DNA of 63,405 nucleotides, taken from contig JAHFUQ010000006.1 of NCBI GenBank assembly GCA_023265045.1, positions 1-63,405 on the forward strand, in the 5' to 3' direction. Positions 25,533-33,690 of this stretch are shown here, in pieces (the first letter of the stretch is position 1; the number at the start of each line of letters is the position of its first letter). Under the pieces are notes generated by a model. The model searched no databases. It was not told the origin of the DNA and was given only the letters and a program-made list of their open reading frames with translations. Source of the DNA: Acidimicrobiia bacterium. GTDB taxonomy: Bacteria; Actinomycetota; Acidimicrobiia; Acidimicrobiales; AC-14. A program made the position numbers and the translations under genes.

Positions 25533-26537
25533 GTGGACCCGGCCGCGCAGGACGCGGGCGGCAACGTCGAGGAGCCGAGTCGCCGGCTGTCGGCGCGGGC
25601 GCACGACCTGGCGGGCCAGCGCGGCGCAGCGGCGGGGAAACTGCGGCTGCCCACTCCTGACGCGCTCGCATCGCAGCCCCCGAAAGCGCGCCACGAGGTC
25701 CTCGAGGGGCTGCGGGTCGAGCTGTACGCCATCTCGTCGGTGATCGCCGAAGGCGCTGTCGAGCGGGCCTACGCCGGCCGCGACGAGCACCCCCCCTACG
25801 GCTTGGTGCGCTCCGGCCACACCGACTGGCGAATGGTCCTCGCCACCCCGAAGGCGGTGGAGGAGGGTGAGCTCGACAGCTTCTTCGCCTTGGGCAAGGC
25901 GTACGTCGACACGATGGTCTTCCATCTGGCGTCGGAGTTCACTGCGCTCAAGGCGTCGGACAAGGCGTGGATGGTCAGCCGGTTGGAAGACCTCCTCGCC
26001 CTGTTCCGCGTCGACGCCGGCCCTGCCACCAAGGGACGCGTGCGCGACGGGCTGAGCTTCGTCTACGGCGGCCTGCATTTCGGGACGGGCGTCTCGGCCC
26101 AGTTGGCCGAGGTGATGGCGCGACTCCTCGCGCCCTTCCCTGATCTGGCCGCCGCCGAGCGGGCCGAGGTCCTCGCCCGTAGCACCCGGCCCGCCCACCG
26201 GTTCGCGGCGCTGAACTTCGACCACGTGATCGTCGCCTATCACGAATTCCTCGGCCCCCCAGACCCGTCGACGCCCATCGGGCAGCGCTGGTTCGACGCC
26301 GACCGGTTTGCCGTCCAGCCGGGCGCCGACGGGCGGCCGTTCGCGATCGACGTCCGTCCCGAGCACCTCGTCGCGGGAAAGCCGCACACGCCGCGAATGG
26401 CCGCCGTGCGGACCACGTACGCGACCCACGGATGCCCGGCGCGCATAAGTCCCGCGGGAGCCACGCCCCCCATCACGCGCCTGTGGACGTGGTGCGTGGA
26501 CCTGGCCCACAACGCCGGGCTGCTCGCGCCCCTGTGA
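25533..26537 (+). CDS. 334-residue protein of unknown function, metallopeptidase operon
   Basis: The GTG start lies two bases after the previous stop. The protein is mostly helical, with segments such as EVLEGLRVELYAISSVIAEG, KAWMVSRLEDLLALFRVDAG and HRFAALNFDHVIVAYHEFLG, and ends with TRLWTWCVDLAHNAGLLAPL. It contains no catalytic signature that I recognise. Tight packing with the metallopeptidase and the 54-residue gene implies a shared task. It has no signal peptide or membrane helix. Confidence 0.65.
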   Translation: MDPAAQDAGGNVEEPSRRLSARAHDLAGQRGAAAGKLRLPTPDALASQPPKARHEVLEGLRVELYAISSVIAEGAVERAYAGRDEHPPYGLVRSGHTDWRMVLATPKAVEEGELDSFFALGKAYVDTMVFHLASEFTALKASDKAWMVSRLEDLLALFRVDAGPATKGRVRDGLSFVYGGLHFGTGVSAQLAEVMARLLAPFPDLAAAERAEVLARSTRPAHRFAALNFDHVIVAYHEFLGPPDPSTPIGQRWFDADRFAVQPGADGRPFAIDVRPEHLVAGKPHTPRMAAVRTTYATHGCPARISPAGATPPITRLWTWCVDLAHNAGLLAPL

Positions 26538-26555
26538 CCCGCAACGCCGACAAGA

Positions 26556-27149
26556 ATGGGCGGCGTGACCACGCGGGTGCTGTGCGTCCTTGCTGCTCTC
26601 GGGGTCTTCGGCGCGGCGGCCTGCGGGTCCGACGGTGACGCCGCGCTGACCAGGGGCGTGCCGGAGGGCGGCCCGCGCCCGACCGTCCAGACCGTCACCA
26701 CCTCGTCTTTCCAAGGACCGCCCGCGTCGGCCCCTTCGAGGCCCGTCTGCGACTTGGTGTTGGCGGCCGACGTGGCGCGTGCGGTCGGGAACGCGGTTCG
26801 GGCCGGAACGGGCGATCCGAAGTTCTGCTTCTGGGGGACCGCCGTCGACGGCGGGACGAGCGCGGACGTGACCGTCGGCATCCCGGCCGCAGGCCGAGAG
26901 GCGCAGGCGTGCGCCTCGCAGAAGCTGAGCCTCCCCAAGGAGGCCAGCCAGGAGGCGGTCTCGGGTGTGGGCAGCTCGGCGGTGTGGTCCTACCAGCAGA
27001 ACTCCCTTCTCCTGCAAGGGGCGTTGGTGGCGTGCTTCGACCGCGCCGTCGTGCGCGTCGGCGTGACGGGGGAGCGCAATCAGGCCGCGCTCCGGCAGAA
27101 CGCGGTTGTCCTCGCACAGGCCGTGCACGGCCGCTTGCAGGTGCCGTGA
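26556..27149 (+). CDS. DUF3558-like lipoprotein
   Basis: The 197-residue protein has a signal peptide ending with lipobox GAAAC, a proline/threonine linker and a domain with VCDLVLAADVARAVG, KFCFWGT and ALVACFDR. The paired cysteines and the DVARAVG segment fit the DUF3558-like domain of actinobacterial lipoproteins. Its stop overlaps the start of the HAD gene (GTGA). Confidence 0.7.
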   Translation: MGGVTTRVLCVLAALGVFGAAACGSDGDAALTRGVPEGGPRPTVQTVTTSSFQGPPASAPSRPVCDLVLAADVARAVGNAVRAGTGDPKFCFWGTAVDGGTSADVTVGIPAAGREAQACASQKLSLPKEASQEAVSGVGSSAVWSYQQNSLLLQGALVACFDRAVVRVGVTGERNQAALRQNAVVLAQAVHGRLQVP

Positions 27150-27811
27150 TCCGCCACGTCATCTGGGACTGGAACGGCACGCTGTTCGACGACTTCGACA
27201 TCGTGCTGTCCGCCATGAGCTCGGCGTGCGTGAGCGCGGGCGGCACGACCATCACCGCCGACCGGTACCGCCAGACGTTCACCCGTCCCATCGAGCGGAC
27301 CTACGAGCGGCTGTTGGGTCGGCCGTTGCACGAGGGCGAGTGGGAGCGGCTGAACGATCAGTTCCACGTCTCATACAACGAGATCTGCCGCGAGGCGACT
27401 CTGGCGCCGGAGGCGCCCGTCCTCTTGCAACGACTGCGGGAAAAGGGCGTGACGCAGTCGCTGCTGTCCATGTGGGAGCACGACGAGCTGGTGCCGTTCG
27501 TCGAGGGTTACGGCGTGGCCGGGTACTTCGTGCGGATCGACGGCCAGCCAAGGCGCAGCGGCGACCACAAGCGCGAGTACCTCCGGGCGCACGTCGAGCG
27601 CCTGGCCGAGGTCCTGCCCGGTGGTAGGCCGCCGGACGAGATGCTGCTCGTCGGCGACAGTGTGGACGACGCCCACGCCGCGCATGCGGTCGGCGTCCAC
27701 TGCGTCTTACTGGACTCCGGGCCGCACGAACGGGACCACTTTCTCGCCTCAGGAGCGCCGGTGGCGAGCACCCTGTCGGAGGCGCTGCGCCTCGGCGGCG
27801 TTCTCGTTTAG
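27146..27811 (+). CDS. HAD-family hydrolase (phosphoglycolate-phosphatase-like)
   Basis: The 221-residue protein opens VIRHVIWDWNGTLFDDFDIV. The DxNGT form of HAD motif I (second D replaced by N) is common in this subgroup. Motif II is LLSMWEHDEL, the lysine lies in SGDHKREYL, and motif IV is LLVGDSVDDAHAAHAVG. It probably dephosphorylates a small metabolite. Its TAG stop overlaps the TAA stop of the decayed gene on the other strand by two bases. Confidence 0.87.
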   Translation: MIRHVIWDWNGTLFDDFDIVLSAMSSACVSAGGTTITADRYRQTFTRPIERTYERLLGRPLHEGEWERLNDQFHVSYNEICREATLAPEAPVLLQRLREKGVTQSLLSMWEHDELVPFVEGYGVAGYFVRIDGQPRRSGDHKREYLRAHVERLAEVLPGGRPPDEMLLVGDSVDDAHAAHAVGVHCVLLDSGPHERDHFLASGAPVASTLSEALRLGGVLV

Positions 27812-28265
27812 AAGAGGCCGGCCGCGATCCGCCGGCCTCTTCCTGAACCCTGGCGGAGCGCCGGTCGGGACAGCGGCTCGAACGGGTGCAGTTCCACGCC
27901 ACCCGGGGCGTGCTTCCACGATCCGGCCACGGCGCCGTCCACGAGGAACGTCGGGAGGGACTGGGGGTTCTTGGTGTGGAAGATCAGCGGCCGGTGCTCC
28001 TCGGGCAGGATCGGCTTGCGGCGGGCATGGACGAAGCGGGACGCGTCCCACGTGGGGAGCAGCCTGGCGGGCGCTGGTGTTGGCCGTCCGGGAGCGGGGC
28101 GTCCGGCACGTCGATCAACTCCTGGCCGTTCTCCGTGGTGAAGCGTCGTACGTCGAGGCGCTCGAGCGCATCGGGGATCGTCGTAAGGGCGCGTTCCAAG
28201 AGCAGCTGGCGGGCGAGCAGGGCCCGGTTGAGCTCGCGCTCGGTGAGCGTCGGCGGCTCGGTCAC
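27808..28265 (-). pseudogene. Internally deleted AlkZ-like winged-helix DNA glycosylase gene
   Basis: The GTG start at 28265 overlaps the soxR stop. The frame reads LTERELNRALLARQLLLERA, the typical start of the winged-helix (DUF1006/AlkZ-type) family, then jumps to the C-terminal region FTTENGQELIDVPDAPLPDG. After a frameshift near 28050 the other frame continues LPTWDASRFVHARRKPILPE, SLPTFLVDGAVAGSWKHAP and HPFEPLSRPALRQ. About two hundred central residues are missing compared with the family length (around 350-370). It was once co-transcribed with soxR. Confidence 0.7.
27811..27842. terminator. Hairpin terminator at the end of the HAD gene
   Basis: A perfect 12-bp stem (GAAGAGGCCGGC, 8-nt loop, GCCGGCCTCTTC) begins with the last base of the HAD stop codon. 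There is no T tract. On the other strand the hairpin lies inside the last codons of the AlkZ-like pseudogene. Confidence 0.6.
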
Positions 28266-28711
28266 GCGGGCGGATCGTCGCCGAGGAGGTAGCGGGCGCC
28301 GGGCCCGAGGGTGCGGGCCGTGTCGCCTGAGTTACGCAACTGGCAGTGCTGCAGCGAGAGGCACCCGCAGCCGATGCAGCTGTCGAGCTGGTCGCGCAGG
28401 CGTTCGAGGAGCCTGATCCGTTCGTCGAGCATTGGCCGCCATTGGGCGGACAACCGCTTCCAATCCCGCGCCGTCGGGCCGCTGTCGTCGGGGAGCGTGT
28501 CGAGCGCTCGCCCGATCTCGTCCAGGCTCAGGCCCACCCGCTGGGCCGCCTGGATGAACGCCACGCGCCGCAGCACGTTGCGGTGGTACCGGCGCTGGCC
28601 TCCCCTCGACCGCGCCGACGTGATGAGGCCGCGGTCTTCGTAGAACCGCAGCGCGGACACGTTCACACCCGCGCGCGCCGCGACCGTCCCGATGGCCAGT
28701 TCGTCTTCCAT
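28262..28711 (-). CDS. soxR: Redox-sensitive regulator SoxR (MerR family)
   Basis: The 149-residue protein has a MerR winged helix (IGTVAARAGVNVSALRFYED, RRYHRNVLRRVAFIQ) and the cluster C112-x2-C115-x-C117-x5-C123 that binds the [2Fe-2S] sensor. It responds to redox-active compounds. The ATG at 28711 lies seven bases after TAGACT, so its mRNA is probably leaderless. A perfect SoxR box lies just upstream. Confidence 0.93.
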   Translation of the reverse strand: MEDELAIGTVAARAGVNVSALRFYEDRGLITSARSRGGQRRYHRNVLRRVAFIQAAQRVGLSLDEIGRALDTLPDDSGPTARDWKRLSAQWRPMLDERIRLLERLRDQLDSCIGCGCLSLQHCQLRNSGDTARTLGPGARYLLGDDPPA

Positions 28712-28732
28712 TTCAGGCAGTCTACCTAGAAC

Positions 28733-28748
28733 CTCAAGTTAACTTGAG
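28733..28748. promoter_or_regulatory. SoxR box
   Basis: CTCAAGTTAACTTGAG is a perfect 16-bp palindrome with one more C on the left, matching the known SoxR operator (CCTCAAGTTAACTTGAGG). It lies 9 bp upstream of the soxR -10 box and about 39 bp upstream of the -10 (TAGCGT, 28787) of the divergent DUF4389 gene. It may control either or both. Confidence 0.85.
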
Positions 28749-28827
28749 CAACGGGACGGCCCCTCGCGCCGGACCAGGCCGACGGTTAGCGTTGAGCTTG
28801 CTGGGTCCAGAGGGGAGGGGTCTCGTC

Positions 28828-29409
28828 ATGGAGTATCCGGTGAACCTGGAGCTTGACGCTCCGTTGGAGGTGGCCAACTGGCGCCCGCTGGTGCACTGGT
28901 TGCTCGCCATCCCCCACGTCCTCATTTCCTACGTCCTCGGCAACGTCGGGAGCGTCGTCGCCCTCATCAGCTGGTTCGCGATCGTCTTCACCGGTCGGCT
29001 GCCCGAGGGCTTGGCCAACTTTCAGTGCCTCGTCATCCGCTACCCGGCTCGGGCCTACAGCTACGCGCTGTGGCAGCGCGAGCCGTACCCCGCCTTTGAC
29101 TTCTCGATGACGGGGCCTGACCCGGGCGGCGACCCGTTGCGGGTGGACATCCAGCCGCAGCTCGAGAACCGCAATCGCCTCACGGTCGGGCTCCGGTTCC
29201 TGTGGCTCATCCCGATCATGCTGTTCGCCTTCGTTGTCTACCTCGCCGCCGCGGTCGTCGTCTTTCTCGCCTTCTTCGCGGTCCTCTTCACCGGGCGCTG
29301 GCCGGAGGGCATGCGCCGGTTCGTCGTCGGCACTGGCCGCCTCAGCGTCCGGGTCAGCGCGTACTGCTACCTCCTGGTCGACGAGTACCCCCCGTTCACC
29401 GTTTCCTGA
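28828..29409 (+). CDS. Membrane protein with two DUF4389 domains
   Basis: The 193-residue protein has two copies of a helix-pair unit: HWLLAIPHVLISYVLGNVGS with FTGRLPEGLANF, and LRFLWLIPIMLFAFVVYLAA with FTGRWPEGMRRF. Each ends in a conserved YPPF/YPAF loop. DUF4389 proteins are membrane proteins of unknown function. The ATG at 28828 has GGGAGGGG upstream; the longer frame from 28744 would overlap the SoxR box. It may belong to the SoxR regulon. Confidence 0.82.
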   Translation: MEYPVNLELDAPLEVANWRPLVHWLLAIPHVLISYVLGNVGSVVALISWFAIVFTGRLPEGLANFQCLVIRYPARAYSYALWQREPYPAFDFSMTGPDPGGDPLRVDIQPQLENRNRLTVGLRFLWLIPIMLFAFVVYLAAAVVVFLAFFAVLFTGRWPEGMRRFVVGTGRLSVRVSAYCYLLVDEYPPFTVS

Positions 29410-29673
29410 GGACACGCGCGGCGACGTCGGCCGGGCTGACGTCCCACCCAGCCCCTGGCTCCGGCCGTGGAGCCGAGCGCGTAGTGCTCGCCCGGTGTCA
29501 CCCTCCTGCGGCGTCAGGGGATTGTCCGGAGTCAGGCTCAACTCGCCAGGCCCACCAATTCCTCCTGCCAGCGCCGTATCGAGATCCCTCGGTCTCCCCG
29601 CCGCATCGTGCCTTGCGCGAGGCTCGGTGTTCTCGATCCATCACGCGGCTGCGCTGGACAGCTCCCGTCTGGA

Positions 29674-30387
29674 TCAGCTGGAGCATCTCGATGTTGAACC
29701 GGCGGCCAGCTGGGTCTTGCCCACCCCGCCCAGGCTGGTGATGGCCTGGGATAGCACGGTGCGCGCCCCCGCAGGGGTCGCCTCGAGCGCACGCAGCAGC
29801 TCCCCACGGCCGGTGAAGTTGGGATTGGGGTGCTGGGGGAGGTTCCACACCGGTGGCAGCGACAGCGGGAACGGGCGGCGCTGGTTGCCGTCCGGGCTCG
29901 GGGAATGGTGGGTGCCGGTCGGGCTTGGCCCGGGCCCGGCGCGAAGGCGCTGGCGGGCCTGCTCCTCGTCCAGGCCGACCAAGTCGATCCACACCCGGCT
30001 ACGGTCGAGGCCCTCGGCATCGATTCGGCCACCCGTACCGCCAAGAGTTTTCCTTGCCGGCCCAGGGGGTCCGCCACGTACGCCGCCGCCCCACTCCGAG
30101 AGCGCGAAGTCCGAGTGCATGTAGTGGGGCGACAGCACCGCCAAGGTCCGATCTGCCTCGGTCGTGGCCTCCCGCATCGCCGCCACGAAGTCCGATCCGG
30201 GCCGGAAGTCCCACGCCTGTATGAGGGCGCGGTACCCGGCGTCTTCGAGCTCCCACGCGATCCACTCGGCCCAAGCCCTGTCCGAGGCGGTGTAGCTGAC
30301 GAAGAAGTCGGCCCCTCGGTCCAGGCCAGCAGCGACAGCCGCCGCTCCATGTCGGCACGACGCTATCGGAGCCATCACTCGGGACAC
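29674..30387 (-). pseudogene. Broken TIR-NB-ARC protein gene (probable defence gene)
   Basis: The N-terminal part is a TIR domain: DFFVSYTASDRAWAEWIAWE, ALIQAWDFRPGSDFVAAMRE and LAVLSPHYMHSDFALSEWG. Near 30095 the continuation lies in another frame (AAAYVADPLGRQGKLLAVRV), then the first frame resumes with WIDLVGLDEEQARQRL. Next come WNLPQHPNPNFTGRGELL and the P-loop ITSLGGVGKTQLA of an NB-ARC ATPase, after which homology ends. Full-length relatives go on with a long ATPase and TPR region. Two shifts and a lost C terminus mean that it is dead. Confidence 0.72.
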
Positions 30388-30736
30388 CGCGCTCCCTGGT
30401 GGCGTGCAGGAGAGTGGAGACCGTCGGACTGCCGCTAAGGATGGTTGGTGGAAGCCGTTTCGGCACTCTTGGAGGGACGTGCGGCACCGTCAGTGGCCGT
30501 CGCGTGGCTCCCCTCGATCCTCGTTCAAAGCGCGGGCGACCGTCCCGACAGAGGATCCGCGAGCGGGAAATGGCGGAGCGAGCGCCACAAAGATCGGTGG
30601 TGTTCCATATCGCTCACTCGTCGCTCCGTTGCCTCGAACCGGTGTCCTGCGCACCCGGCGCCGTAGGACGGTCCGACAATGTCGTTGCGAACGAAGAAGC
30701 GAGCCGTGCCGGCCGGCGTGCGGTTAGCGTCCGACC
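30388..30736. other. Intergenic stretch without a recognisable gene
   Basis: I see no gene, RNA or long repeat here. At its right end TAGCGT (30725-30730) lies six bases before the next ATG and is the probable -10 of a leaderless promoter. Confidence 0.5.
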
Positions 30737-31549
30737 ATGCCAAGCCAAGAAGAGAAGGCCGATCGCTTCCTGTCCCTGCACCGGGGTCCGGCGCCGCTGG
30801 TGATCCCCAACCCCTGGGATGTGGGCTCGGCCAAGATCCTCGTCGCCATGGGCTTCGAGGCGCTGGCGACGACCAGCGGAGGGTTCGCGGCGACGCTCGG
30901 ACGCCTCGACGGATCGGTCGAGCGCGACGAGGCCGTGGCCTACGCCGCTGCCATTGTCGCGGCGGTCGATGTGCCGGTATCCGCCGACTTCGAGAACTGC
31001 TTCGCTGACGAGCCGGCCGGGGTGGCGGAGACCGTCGAGCTCGGGGTTGAAGCGGGCCTGGCCGGATGCTCCGTGGAGGACTGGAGCGGCAGCGGCATCT
31101 ACGACATCGACCACGCTGCCGAACGCGTGGCGGCCGCGGCCGAGGTCGCCCACCGCGGTCCGCTGCGCCTTGTCCTGACCGGCCGCGCCGAGAACCACAT
31201 CCACGACCGGCCGGACCTGGCCGACACGATCGCCCGCCTCCAGCGCTACCAGGAGGCAGGCGCAGACGTGCTGTTCGCACCGGGGGTGACCGACCCCGAC
31301 GACCTGCGCCGGCTCATCCGTGAGGTCGACCGGCCCGTCAACGTCGTCGCCCGACCCGGCTGTCCGCCGGTGGCCGAGCTGGCCAAGCTCGGCGTGCGGC
31401 GGGTCTCGGTGGGGGCTTGGTTCGCATTCGCCGCGCTCGGCGCGCTCGTCGAGGCGGCGACCGAACTGCGCGACCACGGGACGTTCAGCTACCTCGACCG
31501 CGCCAGCATCGGCGCCCGTACAGCCCTTCCCGCCTTCAACGGTGACTAG
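30737..31549 (+). CDS. Isocitrate lyase/PEP mutase family protein
   Basis: The 270-residue TIM-barrel protein has PLVIPNPWDVGSAKILVAMG, ATTSGGFAATLGRLDG, the metal-binding VSADFENCF, the E of CSVEDWSGSG and LTGRAENH. The KKCGH loop of true isocitrate lyase is absent. Relatives include oxaloacetate hydrolase, carboxyPEP mutase and 2-methylisocitrate lyase; the exact carbon-carbon or phosphorus-carbon reaction is not predictable. It has a leaderless-type promoter (TAGCGT). Confidence 0.87.
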   Translation: MPSQEEKADRFLSLHRGPAPLVIPNPWDVGSAKILVAMGFEALATTSGGFAATLGRLDGSVERDEAVAYAAAIVAAVDVPVSADFENCFADEPAGVAETVELGVEAGLAGCSVEDWSGSGIYDIDHAAERVAAAAEVAHRGPLRLVLTGRAENHIHDRPDLADTIARLQRYQEAGADVLFAPGVTDPDDLRRLIREVDRPVNVVARPGCPPVAELAKLGVRRVSVGAWFAFAALGALVEAATELRDHGTFSYLDRASIGARTALPAFNGD

Positions 31550-31607
31550 CGAACGATTCGGAATCGCGGACGCGGTGATCCGCGAGAGGAACGTCCAGCG
31601 TTATCCA

Positions 31608-31799
31608 GGCGCCTATCCGAAGGAGATGGCAGAGTTGATGGGCCACTCGTCGGTGCAGATCACACTCGACCGCTACAGCCACGTTATGCCGCGCATGACT
31701 TCGGCCTTGGCTGACCGGATGGACAGTGCGTACCGCGACGCTGGCCCGGTTGAAAACGCCGACGACGAGCGGGACGCGGTCGTGGTCGGCTTGCGGTAG
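31608..31799 (+). pseudogene. C-terminal remnant of a second tyrosine integrase
   Basis: The frame contains PKEMAELMGHSSVQITLDRY and SHVMPRMTSALADRMDSAYR, with the final H-x-x-R-like LMGHSS and the catalytic tyrosine of YSHV. This is the end of a phage integrase of another subfamily than the one at 10965. The rest of the enzyme is gone. It lies about 590 bp from tRNA-Ser(CGA), a likely former target. Confidence 0.75.
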
Positions 31800-31815
31800 T
31801 CGCGCGCCGCCGTAC

Positions 31816-32190
31816 TTACGCGACCAGTCGAAGACCGGGCGCGTGGCTGGAGGTCCTGTCGGCGGTTAAGAGCGGCGCCGCGGCGTGTATCGCCGACGCA
31901 GCGATCCACAGATCGTGGGCGTGCATCCGACTCTGCGAGCGGATGCCCAGCCTGCGGCAGGCGAAGGGCAGAAGCGGAGCTCCGCGACCTCCGTGGGAGG
32001 TTGTCGGTCACCGGTATGACGCCCGCTGTCGCGATCGCTTCCTCAAGCCGTCGTCGTCTCGCTTCGCTCCAACCGGCAACGAGCGCCCCGTAGCGCAGTT
32101 CGCCGACGGTCACGGCGGCGAGGAGGAGCTGATTGCCCGCCATCCTCGCTACGTAGGGCTCATCGTACGGTCGATAGCACTTGGACGCCC
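31816..32190 (-). pseudogene. Frameshifted VapC (PIN-domain) toxin gene
   Basis: The first frame reads NQLLLAAVTVGELRYGALVA and IATAGVIPVTDNLP, the middle of a PIN domain with the conserved E. After a shift near 31935 the other frame gives HDLWIAASAIHAAAPLLTAD and SSHAPGLRLVA, the last third with the conserved D of DLWIA and TAD. The N-terminal catalytic aspartate segment is not recognisable. No VapB antitoxin is beside it. Confidence 0.65.
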
Positions 32191-32248
32191 CGGCGACCAC
32201 GGTGCGTGGCGGTTTCGCGGCCTGCGGGGTGCCCGGAAGTGCCCGATC

Positions 32249-32298
32249 CGCACCCCTTTCGCACCCCTAACTTTTCGTCCGCACCCCATCCGCACCCC
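32249..32298. repeat. Four CGCACCCC repeats in two pairs
   Basis: CGCACCCC occurs at 32249, 32260, 32280 and 32291. The spacing (11, 20, 11) makes two similar 19-bp units 31 bp apart. It lies between the integrase and PIN remnants and tRNA-Ser(CGA), where integrase arm sites or iterons of a lost element would be. Confidence 0.6.
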
Positions 32299-32321
32299 AA
32301 AATAAGGGTCATCACCGGTCA

Positions 32322-32353
32322 GGTGCGGGCCGGAATGGACACCGGCCCGCACC
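32322..32353 (-). terminator. Terminator downstream of tRNA-Ser(CGA)
   Basis: GGTGCGGGCCGG and CCGGCCCGCACC form a perfect 12-bp stem with an 8-nt loop, 34 bp after the tRNA 3' end. On the minus strand a TTATTTT stretch follows about 16 bases later. Confidence 0.6.
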
Positions 32354-32386
32354 CCGTCTGACCAGCGCTGTCGCGCCGGAATTCAG

Positions 32387-32472
32387 CGGAGGGAGTGGGA
32401 TTCGAACCCACGGTGGGCAGGACCCACAACGGTTTTCGAGACCGTCCGATTCGGCCGCTCTCGCATCCCTCC
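32387..32472 (-). tRNA. tRNA-Ser (anticodon CGA)
   Basis: The 86-nt molecule has acceptor GGAGGGA/TCCCTCC, anticodon stem ACGGT/ACCGT with loop CTCGAAA, a long variable arm (GTGGGTCCTGCCCAC) typical of serine tRNAs, and T-loop GGTTCGAATCC. CCA is not encoded. Confidence 0.95.
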
Positions 32473-32481
32473 GAACGGGGT

Positions 32482-32946
32482 TCAGGCTAGCGGTCGCGGC
32501 GGGCGGCGTTCGGCGAAGAAGGCGCTGAGGAGGGCGGCGGCGTCCTCGGCGCAGACGCCGGCCGTGACGGGCAGCTCGTGGTTGAGCCGGGGGTCGGCGC
32601 AGAGGTTGTAGAGCGATCCGCAGGCGCCGGCCTTGAGGTCGAAGGCGCCGAAGACCAGCCGACCGACGCGCGCCGCCACCAAGGCGCCGGCGCACATCGG
32701 GCACGGCTCGAGGGTGACGACCAAGGTGACGTCGCTGAGCCGCCAGTCGCCGACCGCCGCCGCGGCCTCGCGCAAGGCGAGCAGCTCGGCATGGGCGGTC
32801 GGGTCCTGCAGCCGCTCGCGCTCGTTGTGGCGGCTGGCGACCACCCCGCCCTCGAACAACGCCACCGCCCCAACAGGGACGTCGTCATGATCAAGGGCCA
32901 GGGCGGCTTCAGCCAGCGCCAACGCCATGGCCGCCTCGTCGTCCAC
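32482..32946 (-). CDS. tadA: tRNA adenosine(34) deaminase TadA
   Basis: The 154-residue enzyme has the zinc motif PTAHAELLAL (H and catalytic E) and TLEPCPMCAGALV (two cysteine ligands). It converts A34 to inosine in tRNA-Arg(ACG). The GTG start at 32946 has TAGGGT eight bases upstream. It lies between tRNA-Ser(CGA) and a lipoprotein gene on the same strand; tadA near tRNA-Ser and SRP RNA is a conserved bacterial arrangement. Confidence 0.93.
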   Translation of the reverse strand: MDDEAAMALALAEAALALDHDDVPVGAVALFEGGVVASRHNERERLQDPTAHAELLALREAAAAVGDWRLSDVTLVVTLEPCPMCAGALVAARVGRLVFGAFDLKAGACGSLYNLCADPRLNHELPVTAGVCAEDAAALLSAFFAERRPPRPLA

Positions 32947-32972
32947 GAGGCGGCACCCTACCGAGCGGGGGG

Positions 32973-33488
32973 CTACACCGCCTTGGCGACGTGCCAGACG
33001 TTGCCGACGCCCTCGCCCTTGGTGTCGCCGGGCGCGGAGTCCCCCGAGAAGGTGTAGAGCGCCTTGCCGCCCAGCAGCACCTGCGTGCCGCTGTCACTCC
33101 GGGCGAACGAGGTCAGCGCGGCCGTGACGCCGGCCGGGGCTTTGAGCGTTCCGGTCGAGCCGGCCGGCACCAGCAGGGCCGGCCATGTGGCGATGCAGCC
33201 GCCGGTGCAGCTGCTGCCGCCGGCGGGGTCGCTGTCACGGGTGTAGAGCGTCTTGCCCGCGGCGTCGGTCAGGATCGTGCCGAACTGGGCGTTCGTGGCC
33301 GTCTTGAGGAGCGACGGGGCCGCGGTGGTGGTCGTGGCCGCGACCGTCGTGGGCGTCGTCGCCGCGACGGTTGTCGACGACTGCGTGGCCGTGTCGGTCT
33401 TGTCGTCGCTGCCGCACGCCACCAAGCCCAACGCCAGCCCGACGGTCACCATCGCCAGCGCCGCGCGCTTGCCCGAAATCCTTGCCAT
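32973..33488 (-). CDS. COG4315-type secreted repeat lipoprotein
   Basis: The 171-residue protein has a signal peptide with lipobox GLVAC, a threonine/alanine linker and two repeat units: FGTILTDAAGKTLYTRDSDP and GTQVLLGGKALYTFSGDSAP. The segment CTGGCIATWPALLVP between them is a hallmark of this family of predicted surface lipoproteins. Function is unknown; similar repeats occur in electron-transfer-associated lipoproteins. The ATG at 33488 gives the proper signal peptide. Confidence 0.83.
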   Translation of the reverse strand: MARISGKRAALAMVTVGLALGLVACGSDDKTDTATQSSTTVAATTPTTVAATTTTAAPSLLKTATNAQFGTILTDAAGKTLYTRDSDPAGGSSCTGGCIATWPALLVPAGSTGTLKAPAGVTAALTSFARSDSGTQVLLGGKALYTFSGDSAPGDTKGEGVGNVWHVAKAV

Positions 33489-33560
33489 CCCCACACACTC
33501 CCTTGTCTGAGACGTCCTTGCCGCTACTGCTACGTCCCGGCGAGCGAAATGGTTCACTAG

Positions 33561-33645
33561 CGGAGGGAGTGGGATTTGAACCCACGAGGGGTTGCCCCCT
33601 ACACGCTCTCCAGGCGTGCCGGTTCGGCCGCTCCCGCATCCCTCC
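33561..33645 (-). tRNA. tRNA-Ser (anticodon GGA)
   Basis: The 85-nt serine tRNA has acceptor GGAGGGA/TCCCTCC, anticodon stem CACGC/GCGTG with loop CTGGAGA, a long variable arm and T-loop GGTTCAAATCC. Together with tRNA-Ser(CGA) it brackets tadA and the lipoprotein gene. Confidence 0.95.
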
Positions 33646-33690
33646 GGAACCGGCGCCCAGGCTATCCTGGTTCTGGTCGTCCGCCGCTTC

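Noticed and set aside
23892..27128. A 1078-codon open frame on the minus strand
   Set aside because: It runs antisense to five well-supported genes; its text is Arg/Gly/Ala-rich without any domain, as expected from GC-rich shadow frames.
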